The notes under the pieces: generated by a model
The model's database searches: none
What the model was told of the DNA's origin: nothing
The model's input: only the letters and a program-made list of their open reading frames with translations
Position numbers and translations under genes: made by a program
Shown: positions 55,093 through 64,000 of the stretch, piece by piece
Layout: the number at the start of each line of letters is the position of its first letter
Position numbering within the stretch: the stretch's first letter is position 1
Origin: Paracyclopina nana
Taxonomy: Eukaryota > Arthropoda > Copepoda > Cyclopoida > Cyclopettidae
Length of the DNA: 64,000 nucleotides
Direction of reading: 5' to 3'
Assembly (NCBI GenBank): GCA_019096065.1
Contig: JAGUCH010000004.1
Location: 3,596,001-3,660,000, forward strand

Positions 55093-55879
55093 TTATTACA
55101 CCTGTCTTGGCTAGTACATTTTGGATTTTTAGAATATGCTTATTTAACTAATTTGACTAAGTTTTGGTTGCATTTGTAGGCTGGCTCTGCAGACTTTGCC
55201 ATTTTCGGCAAGCATGTGTCCCAATTGTCCAAAAATAAGCCTATCACTTCCAATAACATATAGTTTTTAAAACGGTTCAGCGCAAAAGCGGCTCATTTTT
55301 TGGAGATAGTTAGCTACAATGACCCCCACTAGTTAGCTACAATGACCCCCACTAAAATTCAAAAATAAAACTTCAGTTAGTTCATAGTAAAATGACTAGG
55401 ATGAACAGAAACGGAGATATAGCCATGCTAAAAGTTGATTACTACCAACTTGAATAATTACGCATAATAAGTTTGGCAGCAAATACCTCAATTTTGAGTA
55501 CATTTTACAGACTTGCTTATAAAATAAAAAAGTTTGATCCTCTTTTTTCAGATGGGGTCATTGCTATTAATAATCGCAAAATATTATAAACTGTAGGTGC
55601 TAGCCGTTTTTGAAAATTTTATGTTATGGGAAGCCATAGGCCAGGATTTTCAAATTACTACCTAATGAACCTTAGAACATAAGCTTTCAGAAAATGTACA
55701 TTTTTTGGGTGTTGTAAAGAGTTTTTGTTAGTACCTTCTTCAAGCCAACGTGGGCTGCAATTTTATCTACGAAAGTGTCATTGGGTAAATTGAATTAATT
55801 TGTTCGTTAAATGGACTTTGAAAAAATCATCATTATTCCGTGTTCATCATGCGAGTAAGAAATATAAGGGACGGGATTT

Positions 55880-56017
55880 TGCCTTGCATAGAGCCGTTGG
55901 TTGTTTTAGAAAGCACCGAAAGCATCACCGCTTCGGTTGTCCGCCGAAGCCGCAATTTGCTTCCACATATCACTGAGCTTCCGATAAGATAACGTCGCAT
56001 TTCCCACACAATCAGGG
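55880..56017 (+). promoter_or_regulatory. Probable non-coding first exon of the BTB gene
   Basis: GC-richer than its surroundings and ending in AATCAGG with a GTAAGT donor near 56018. It starts within a few bases of the end of duplication A2. An acceptor TTCACTTTTCAG near 56324 would join it to the coding exon. This is inferred from splice signals only. Confidence 0.4.
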
Positions 56018-56366
56018 TAAGTAATTTTCGCCTTATTGCACATTTTCCTGCTATTCTTGCAATTGCTTTAGAACAAAGATTCAGCAATGAATTCACCTTT
56101 CCAATTAGCTTTTCCGAACTGTAAAATCATTTTGCTAACTATATAGTATATCCTCGTTCGCTGTGAGGAGGACAAAGTTTGCTGTTGCACACAGGAACGC
56201 ATGGCGTTTTAAATGGTGCAGTTTGAATGGAAAGCCTGCAGTAAATCAGCCCCACAGTGAAATTTGGGGTGAGAAGGCAAACTTTGTGTCACCGATAACA
56301 TGGAACATCTGGTTCACTTTTCAGAACTTTGGCTCCGGCTCCGCAGATATTAATATAACAACATGC

Positions 56367-57695
56367 ATGCAGCATGAATTAAGGGAAAATAGCATGGAGA
56401 TCATCACTGGGCAAGAAACGCAACTAGCAAAGATGTCATCATCAGGAAGTGGTGACCCAAGTGTCAACCTAATGTCACAATTTCAAGATTACCTTGTCAA
56501 TGGGGCCTTCACTGACATGTCGGTATCGGTGCTGCAGAGAAACGTCAAGTACACCATAAGGTAACTGGTTTCAAAACTATATACTATAGGTGCGGCCATA
56601 TAAGGTTGATTTCTCCAGGTGTCATCGATTGGTGTTGGCATCCAGTAGCCCATTTCTAGCGGAAATGCTCTGTCAATACAACCAAGAAGACGACGAAGCC
56701 ACGCTCATCTTCACTGACATCTCCAATGATGAGTTGGAGCTGCTAATCTCCTTTTTGTACTCAGGATTTGTCACTTTTACCACATCTTGTGCAGCTCAAA
56801 GGTTGAAGGCTCTGCTCAATCATTTGGGCGTTCGCCAGTTTTCCATCATGGAGGAAGACGATTTGAGCAGCCTCATCGCCACAGAGGACTTTGCACATCT
56901 CACCTCTTCCACAGTGGATCAAAGTGCCATTCTTTATGAATTTCAGTCAGCTTTCCACCAACCCATCAACAATCCTAACGCTACCGATCATCAGGAAGAT
57001 GTGAACAAAATCCTGGAGGAAATCATTTCAGACTATGACAAGAGCAGCAGTAACTAAAAAATAATCCCAAAAAACCTTCACCTAAATTTCAATTTTTTTC
57101 AGGGCCAAAAGAGGTGAATGGCTGCAGTTTCGGCATGCAAAGCTCTGTTGAACCTACGAGCAAGAAAAACAGAAGGAGCAAAGTCCTGCACAATTGCTCA
57201 CAATGTCCCAAATCCTTTCCAAGCGGACACTACTTGAAATTTCATGTGTCGAGTGTCCACTCAAAAATGAAGTCAGTGCTCTGTGATTTATGCAGCAAGC
57301 CCTTTTCCGGTGACTACTATCTGAGACAACATATCAAAAGGATGCATTCATCAGTGAGGCCGTTCGTGTGTGACAAATGTTCAGCCAGTTTCAGCGTTAA
57401 ATACGACCTGGTCGTCCACTCCAGAACCCACATCAAGAGATTTGCTTGTGAATCCTGCTCAAAAGCTTATGCCACCCAAAGAGCTCTGAAGGAGCATTCG
57501 AGAACGCACACTGGGGAAAAACCCTACCAATGTTCGTTGTGCAAAAAGTGCTTCGCACTGCCCAAAACTTTGAGAGTTCATTTTAGACAGCATTCTGGTG
57601 AAAGGCCTTACCTTTGCAGCCATTGTGGCATGACTTTTGTGCAAAACTCCACGCTGAAAAACCACCTCAAAACCAATCATGACATCAAGCAATAA
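56367..57695 (+). CDS. BTB-C2H2 zinc-finger transcription factor
   Basis: Exons of about 56367-56560, 56619-57049 and 57103-57695 keep frame through two GT-AG introns of 50-60 bases, giving about 405 residues from the ATG at 56367. Start codons at 56394 and 56430 are alternatives. An N-terminal BTB/POZ domain (FQDYLVNGAFTDMSV, then CHRLVLASSSPFLAEML and LLISFLYSG) is followed by an acidic linker and six C2H2 fingers. Fingers 4-6 are joined by TGEKP-like linkers (HTGEKPYQC, HSGERPYLC). Proteins of this layout are nuclear transcription factors that dimerise through BTB; in arthropods they are common, but I cannot name the orthologue. AATAAA overlaps the stop codon at about 57692. It was originally the divergent neighbour of the receptor gene at 24.3-25.2 kb. 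Confidence 0.87.
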
Positions 57696-57699
57696 AGTT

Positions 57700-60600
57700 A
57701 GCTGCTATTCCCCTTCCTTATTGGATTGTTGGCATCATGTTGGTCTAGAATCAAGCAGGGCTCTGCGATTCAGCAACAGCCCATTCAAGAGCGTTTCTAT
57801 TGCCTTGAAAGCCCCACCAACCATAATTGAAACGTTGACTTCTATATCATGAAAATGTGTTTGAGTCAAAATACTATAAGCCTTGCATTTTAGTGCAAGA
57901 AAATATAGAGGGAGCTCATTTCCAGCGTTTCAGAAAATTCCTCCGCTGATCTTAGGCCTCTGAATGCGGCACCGTTTATAAAAACTGATGATATTGCAGC
58001 ATTAAACCAAAACATGAGCTGACATTTGAAGACATTTGCAAAATGTTCCTGTTTTCACAGAATTTTCTTTTTGCCACAAGCATTGTTCCAATCGATATTG
58101 AGTTTTTGGGTGAATATGCCATGCACAAACGGAGATTTTTTTACCCAAATTGTTGTTGAGAAAAATACTAATGAGTTTGTTTTCATAATTTTCGAAGGTA
58201 CTGCATAGGTTTCAAGAAAAACTCAAAAAAACGTGATTTCCCTTTGCTATGCCGCTGCGTTGATACTAGCTCTATTTTCACAATAGGGGGCGCTATTTAC
58301 CTTCGACGACAGGGACTATCTTCAGTGGAAGCATTAGTTTCAGAAGAAGGCAGGCATAAGGCCAAAAGTTGACTTTGCGCTCAGTCGGGATGCAGTGAGA
58401 TGTCTTTTGAAAATCCAATTACACGGCTATAATTCTTGCGCTGTCAGATATATTAAAACTGTTGAAAAGAATGCCATTCTTTTGTTGAATCTTTTAATGG
58501 CTGCTAGTAGAGAAAGCGTGAGCCATATTTCTTTGCCACAAGTAAGGGGAAGTAAGAGAAAGTTTTTTGTCATCCTGACATCGTCCAAAGGAGCTGGGAT
58601 GGAGCGCTTGGTAATCCATGCCATCAATGACGTGAACTACCCACTGGAATGTCAATGTGGAGCATCCTGGTGCACTCTGCCTGACAAAAGGTACACTTTT
58701 CACATAATCTAAGAATGTTTGTTATGCAGCTTTCATTTTAATCTTGCAATAAAAATACTAGGTACTTAAAAGCACATAGTGCGCAGTTTTTGTAAAAAGC
58801 ACATCCTCGCACCCTATATGAGGTCTGCAGACTCCATTATCCTAGTGAATTAGAGGGCAAAGTATGGCCAATTTTTCTCCGCCCTTTACTTTGATAGACA
58901 GTCACATGAAAAAGCCATCTATTCATTTACAAACTTTGCGCGAGGTGAATCCTGCTTGATTTGATGGATATGCTTTCTTCTGCCAATACAGTGCTGCAAG
59001 AAATCAGGAGCATTCCGGTTAATTACATCATGTATGCTGGTCGCACTCATCACCAACCCAATCCATGTTTGCACACTCAGGCTTTCCACAAATCCCATGG
59101 GATATACCTGCATTTTGCCCATGGGTCAGAGTTCTCTATTGAGCAGACAGCAGAATGCGGGCTGAATACAAAGGCTTCAACACTAGCTTCTTGACTTTTC
59201 CCGCTAATCCAGCTTGCTGGCTACACCGAAACCCAGTTTTGCTCTTATACTTGCTATATGCAATGGAGGACATCAAGTCAAGGTGTTAACAGGGTGATTG
59301 ATAGGAAACTGCAAAGGTTACAGCTGGCACCCAAAAATGAATGCTTGTCGATACATTCCACCTTGCAGCCATAAATTATCAGATTCTACAGTTGGAAAAT
59401 GGATGACTTTCCTCCCCTCTATGTACGTAGTAGTACAGTAGTACGCTTAGTAACGTAGGCAATTTAGGTATAAATATCATCATGAGCTGCTGGAAGCTAC
59501 AGATGTTGCGCGCCCATTATCAGCAAGCTGTTGTGTCCTTTTATTACCATGTTCTACAACTTTTCGCGATGTTATTTGGGTGACCCTTCAAAATAACTTT
59601 TTCCTTTATTTGACACTCCATCGAAAAGGCAGCATTATTTTCCTTGATGCTCCTCTGGGGCCCTGACATGGAAAGTCTGATGCAGTGGCAGAACTGTGTT
59701 AATCTCCTTTCACTCAGGATCCCCGCTAAATACTTCCACAAATACTCTGGAGATCTATTAACTACTAATAGCATTACAAGAATTTTCTCCTCGTTCTTTT
59801 GGATCCTAAATGACTGGTTGGCACATTTATGTCGATAATGCCCACATCTCACTTATCACTTGTACTATAAGAATTTTAAAAAAGGGAAAAGCTACGATTT
59901 CTGAAATCTTCTCATTGAAGTTGTGCTGTAAATATTATATGTTTTATTATGCGAGGATCGAAGAACTTTCCCATTGATGACTCGATGAATGAAGCTTTTG
60001 TCCGACATTCTACACGCATTGTCATTTGTCCAATACAATTATGCGAATCCCCCTGAAGATCATTTGGATAAGTAGGAGAATGACATAAGGAGGCGCTCAT
60101 GTTCGCTTTTACACATGGAGGCAGAACATAAGCAGATGACCGGGGTCAAGCCAAATTAATGGGTCTAATGATGTGACTTGGAGCATGTTGTCAAGTCCTT
60201 CTGGCTGGCCCCCATCGTTGCCTCTTGAGGCGGCTGTTGAGGTGAATTGCTTTGGAAATTGTGGGATGAAAGTGAATCAGACCTCCATTGAGAGGGACTC
60301 TTGGGGACCATCATATGTGTTCTCCTGTGAGGAGCAAGGAGAGGAGAAAAGTAGTTGGCAACCGAGCCAAAAAATGAGCTTGGATGCCCCATAAGGGTAG
60401 ATATGGGGTGACCCAAACCAAAAAAAAAAATTAAATTTCTTATGTTTAAATTTACTGCTGCAAGAAAATGCCTTCATTTTTAAATTACTGATTTTGGTGC
60501 TTGAATTGCATATCGTCACTCCTATCTTTTAAATTATTCAATCGCTGAAAATGCAGTTGAAGTTTGTTTTTGCTAGCCTTATTTGTGAACAAAATACTGA

Positions 60601-61590
60601 TTAGAAAAAACCAGAACTTAAACTTGAGTAAATGGTCACCAAGCTCCTCGGCTACTGATTAATTGAGAGCTATTTGCTGATGATCATTCACACCAAAGTC
60701 CATTACGGTTACAGGGACCAGAATCCCCTTATAAAAAAGAAAGCCATACTCAGATAGTCTTCTTCCTAGGAAGAATTTTGTCACGTAGCTTAAAGTTGCT
60801 GGTCTGCATACATCCATCTGGCTTGTAATGGAAAATGTATCAAAACGAACAAATTGCATCCTTCATGCCCCGCATACATAAGCGCGAAGAAGGCGGGATG
60901 CTTCATTGTATTTGAGCAAGTGAGGAAGGGGAAAAAGTAAATTAGATTACCATCGTAGGTCAGATATCTTTGCTGTTAACTTTGTTTATTTAGTGAATCC
61001 ACGTCAGTAGAAGATCGCACGCGCTGCTGCAATCACACAGGATTTTATATGCACCCAGGGAAGAATTTTGAGTTAACCACAAAGTTGCACAGCGGCCATA
61101 TTGCACCAATAAAATTAGCATCCGAATGTCAACTTCATTGGCTCACGGCCAAGCTGCCTTGTTTCACTACGAGTAGAATGGAAAAAAAGTAGCTTGTCAG
61201 CTTTGGAAAGCAGGCAAAATCTGAATCGAGTCATGACGTTGAAATACCAGGCCAAGAAAGAAATCGTTGAATATTTCACGGTTCAATGAACACCTTTCTT
61301 ATTTGGTGACATTGCATTAAATCTTCCCTCACTCTTGTCTTCTGAATTACAATGAGCTCCTGAAATTGAACTCGTCCCTGTGCTGCTGATACTGTAGTGC
61401 TACATATACACACTGCCGCAATATCAAAAATTGCCAAATGGAATAATGTAAAAAAAGGTCCCGTGTAATAAGATATGCCACATGCGAGAACGAAAAAAAT
61501 GCCTCTTTCAAAAACACACAAAGTGTATTTGCACATAGAAAAAAGCCAATAGTGTTGCTAAATTCAATGGACCAATTACAACTTATATTA
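57700..61590. other. Long intergenic region without supported genes
   Basis: 3.9 kb, moderately AT-rich. I find no coding exon, RNA gene or repeat family that I can support. A frame at 58395-58712 has no domain features and no flanking signals. The part near 61590 is the 3' side of eIF3a. Confidence 0.45.
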
Positions 61591-61591
61591 T

Positions 61592-64000
61592 TCATCGTTT
61601 GACTGTGGTCCAACCCTCATCACCTTGGACAGGTTCACTTGATCCTTGCTCAGGTTGGCTACGTTTCTCTTCTCTTGGTGGACCACGCCGCTCATCGCGA
61701 TCTCGTGCAGGAGGAAGAACGCGCGGGGCAGCTCTCCAGTTGTCATCTCCACCCTCGCGGTCACCACCTCGGCGGAATCGGTCATCCCGACGTGGACCTC
61801 CACGGTCACTATCCCTGGGACCACGATCATCCCGATCTCTTGGACCGCGATCATCCCGATCTCTTGGGCCACGATCCATTCTAGGTCCGCGGTCGTCACG
61901 GTCCCTCGGAGGAGGGCCACGGCTTGAGCCTGACCTCCAAGAGCCACCCTCATCTCGGGCAGGGGGACCACGATCATCCCTGGGCCCACGGTCATCCCTA
62001 GGTCCGCGATCATCACGATCACGTGGAGGAGGCCCACGACGTTCATCACGACGCCAGTCACGTTCGTCATCTGGGGGACCAGCACGACGAGGCCCATCAT
62101 CCAATCTCTTACGATCATCAAAGTCTCTACGTGGAGGTCCATCTTCTCTTCTCATTGGAGGCCTTTCATCCCTGGGATGCCTGTCATCACGTAGTGGCCG
62201 ATCATCCCTTGGAGGAGCATTTTCCTCGCCCTCAGACTTGCGAGGAGCCCATTCCTCGTTTTTGCGGCGCTCACGGTCTCTCCAGGATCCCACGCCGGGC
62301 TTCCAGGCTGATCCACCACGCTCTTCACGCTCGGGACCGCGGCTATCTCCACGCCTCCAAGTATCATCAGCAGGAGCATCACGTCGCCACTCTCCTCTCT
62401 CTTCCCTCTCGCCTCTTTCAACTCGGGGTGCTGGTGGAGCACGGTCACGATCACGTTGAGCCAGCTCAGCCCGACGACGAGCTTCCTCCCTTTCACGCTC
62501 CTCCACTTCTCGCTCACGTTCTCGCTTTTTAGCCTCCATAGCATCCAACTTCTCCATACGCTTCTTGTATTCTTCGGCCTCGCGTTCCTTACGCTCGCGC
62601 TCTTGCTTTTCCTTCTCTTCCCGTTGACGTTTCATTTCTTCATCACGTTTCCGTTGGAATTCCTCCTCTTGTTCCTTGAGCCATTTGCTTCGCCGCTCCT
62701 CTTTTCGGGCCGCCTCACGCTCCAACATCCTGACTCGCCTCACCTGCTCAATCATCTTGTTGTAGTCGGACAACTTCTTGTCAAACTCAGCCTTGCGCTC
62801 CTTGAGCAGGTTGTGCATGAACGCATTCTTGTCATCCTTCATGCGAGACAACCGGTCACGAGTCTTGACAGCCTCTTCGCGCTCAATGATGGCAGCCTTG
62901 ATGCGCTCTTCCTCCTTGTTTTTCCAGATGACCCTATCCTCCTCTTCATCATTGACCATTGCAGTCTGGATGAGAGGGATTTCCTCTTTCCGCTTGGCAC
63001 GCTCGAAATGGTCCACCTTCTTCTCTTGGGCCTTGAGCCTGGCAATGAGCTGGCGCTTCTCGTTCTCCAGCTCTTCCACTTGCTTGATCATGATGGCATT
63101 GGTGTCCAGCTCGGCCAACTCCTTCTCATCAAGCTTGTTCAGGACCTTTTTGCCAATTTCAGTCTGAGCAATCTGGTGCATCTTGTCCTCAATGTGCTTC
63201 TTCTGGATCTCCCGGAGTTGCTCTTCAGCCCGCTGGCGTTCACGCTCCTTGCGCTCCTGCTTGAGCCTCTCTTCTTCCAGCTTTTGTTGCTCACGAAGGG
63301 CAGCCTCAGCTTTGCGGGCCTCTTCTGCCTCGCGATGGATGCTCAACTTCTCCAAGTACTCCTTTCGCTCCTCAATGATCTTGTGGCGGCCCAAAAGACG
63401 TTGGTGATCTCTAGCCTTGGACGCATGGTAGGCTTCAACAATTTTCTGTCGCAGAGCATTGTTCTCAATCTTGATTTTGTCCGGATGGATCGTTTTCAAG
63501 GACCTATCCAGGACCTCCAGCATGAGCATCAGTTGCTGGCGAATTTGCTCAGACGGCATGTCTTGCAAGTGGGGTCCCTCCATGACATTGTAGCTCTGGG
63601 CTCCATTCAAGTCTGATCCAAAGTGAACAGTCCTTGTACGATGGTCGACCCTGACCTGCATATCATTGTGTCGAACACAATCAACGATGATCCTCTCAAG
63701 AGTGAATGCATCGGTGAAACTGGCCAACCCAAGGAGCCGGTTGAAGCAAATGCTCTGATAAACCTGGGCCACTTGCTGCAGAAGCCTCACAAGAGTGATT
63801 TCTCTCAAGGAAGGCAAATACTGCTGGAGGGCAGTCATTTCATCCGAAGCCTCGATGTACTTCAAGGTGGTTTCAACGCGTCCGCACAATTTCAAGGGGT
63901 GGAACTCCACCTCCAACCAGTGGTAGAGCTCTTGCAAAGGCTGAGTGGCAGATTGCACCACTCCGAAACGAGCAGCATCCTTGATCAGGCTCTGACGGGT
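61592..64000 (-). CDS. EIF3A: Eukaryotic translation initiation factor 3 subunit A, C-terminal part
   Basis: About 803 codons, open to the window edge; the N-terminal PCI region lies outside. The visible protein starts in the region after the PCI domain (LYHWLEVEFHPLKL, SLREITLVRLLQQVAQVYQS). It continues through a long charged coiled coil (about 150-520, rich in Glu, Lys and Arg), the so-called spectrin-like and eIF3b/g-binding part. It ends in an Arg/Asp/Pro-rich tail with decapeptide-like repeats DDRGPRDRDD and a terminal GWTTVKR. eIF3a is the scaffold of the eIF3 complex on the 40S ribosome. No intron is seen in this portion. The low-complexity tail opens long antisense frames, which I do not annotate. 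Confidence 0.95.
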   Translation of the reverse strand, partial: TRQSLIKDAARFGVVQSATQPLQELYHWLEVEFHPLKLCGRVETTLKYIEASDEMTALQQYLPSLREITLVRLLQQVAQVYQSICFNRLLGLASFTDAFTLERIIVDCVRHNDMQVRVDHRTRTVHFGSDLNGAQSYNVMEGPHLQDMPSEQIRQQLMLMLEVLDRSLKTIHPDKIKIENNALRQKIVEAYHASKARDHQRLLGRHKIIEERKEYLEKLSIHREAEEARKAEAALREQQKLEEERLKQERKERERQRAEEQLREIQKKHIEDKMHQIAQTEIGKKVLNKLDEKELAELDTNAIMIKQVEELENEKRQLIARLKAQEKKVDHFERAKRKEEIPLIQTAMVNDEEEDRVIWKNKEEERIKAAIIEREEAVKTRDRLSRMKDDKNAFMHNLLKERKAEFDKKLSDYNKMIEQVRRVRMLEREAARKEERRSKWLKEQEEEFQRKRDEEMKRQREEKEKQERERKEREAEEYKKRMEKLDAMEAKKREREREVEEREREEARRRAELAQRDRDRAPPAPRVERGEREERGEWRRDAPADDTWRRGDSRGPEREERGGSAWKPGVGSWRDRERRKNEEWAPRKSEGEENAPPRDDRPLRDDRHPRDERPPMRREDGPPRRDFDDRKRLDDGPRRAGPPDDERDWRRDERRGPPPRDRDDRGPRDDRGPRDDRGPPARDEGGSWRSGSSRGPPPRDRDDRGPRMDRGPRDRDDRGPRDRDDRGPRDSDRGGPRRDDRFRRGGDREGGDDNWRAAPRVLPPARDRDERRGPPREEKRSQPEQGSSEPVQGDEGWTTVKR

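Larger units (their letters stand above)
54341..55877. repeat. Flanking duplication A2 (right copy)
   Basis: The partner of 25096-26640, about 1537 bases. The 9-base shortfall is roughly one minisatellite unit. It starts directly at the right LTR and carries the first 29-30 codons of the receptor gene (54341-54428, minus) as a headless fragment, then the complete intergenic region, ending where the BTB gene's 5' region begins. Confidence 0.95.

Noticed and set aside
58395-58712. 105-codon protein gene
   Set aside because: No domains, no coding-like neighbours, and length within chance expectation.
61599-63616. Large plus-strand frames over eIF3a
   Set aside because: They are antisense shadows of the Arg/Asp/Glu-rich low-complexity coding sequence.

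Overview
The window looks like nuclear DNA of an invertebrate animal, most likely an arthropod (perhaps a crustacean; I cannot fix the species). It has short GT-AG introns of about 55 bases, AT-rich spacers, a pickpocket-like DEG/ENaC tandem pair, a BTB-zinc-finger gene, and recognisable orthologues of NOPCHAP1, PRPF39, an ALKBH2/3-type dioxygenase, B3GALT6, ribonuclease kappa and eIF3a.

Layout. 1-5 kb: two tandem DEG/ENaC channel genes (+), the first cut by the window edge. 5-12 kb: gene-poor and repeat-rich, with tRNA-like short repeats, a large hairpin, a foldback transposon inside a broken coding fossil of unknown family, and a 90-base palindrome. 12.2-21.3 kb: four tightly packed + strand genes: a poly-zinc-finger protein, a NOPCHAP1-like protein, a single gene that joins a PRPF39 splicing factor to an AlkB dioxygenase, and B3GALT6. 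Splice-acceptor-like sites lie just before several of their start codons. 21.3-24.2 kb: a mariner-like MITE and ribonuclease kappa (-). 24.3-25.2 kb: a seven-transmembrane receptor-like gene (-). 55.9-57.7 kb: a BTB-C2H2 gene (+), originally its divergent neighbour. 61.6-64 kb: the C-terminal part of eIF3a (-), running off the window.

Between the receptor gene and the BTB gene sits a 27.7 kb LTR-bounded retroelement (26639-54340, reading on the minus strand). It has 913-base LTRs that differ at about three positions, a primer-binding site matching the 3' end of tRNA-Thr, and long gag and Ty3-like pol frames. It also has a membrane glycoprotein in the env position, two further minus-strand frames of unknown function, and a central block with its own + strand genes, TATA boxes, short introns and poly(A) signals. 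Two related AT-rich transposons with terminal inverted repeats have inserted into it. The element looks young and mostly whole, apart from about two insertions.

The whole element is flanked by a 1.54 kb direct duplication of the host intergenic region. The receptor gene and the BTB gene therefore each keep their own copy of the sequence they once shared. This is far larger than any integrase-made target duplication.

The items most worth a second look are the giant retroelement with antisense cargo, its giant flanking duplication, and the PRPF39-AlkB fusion gene.
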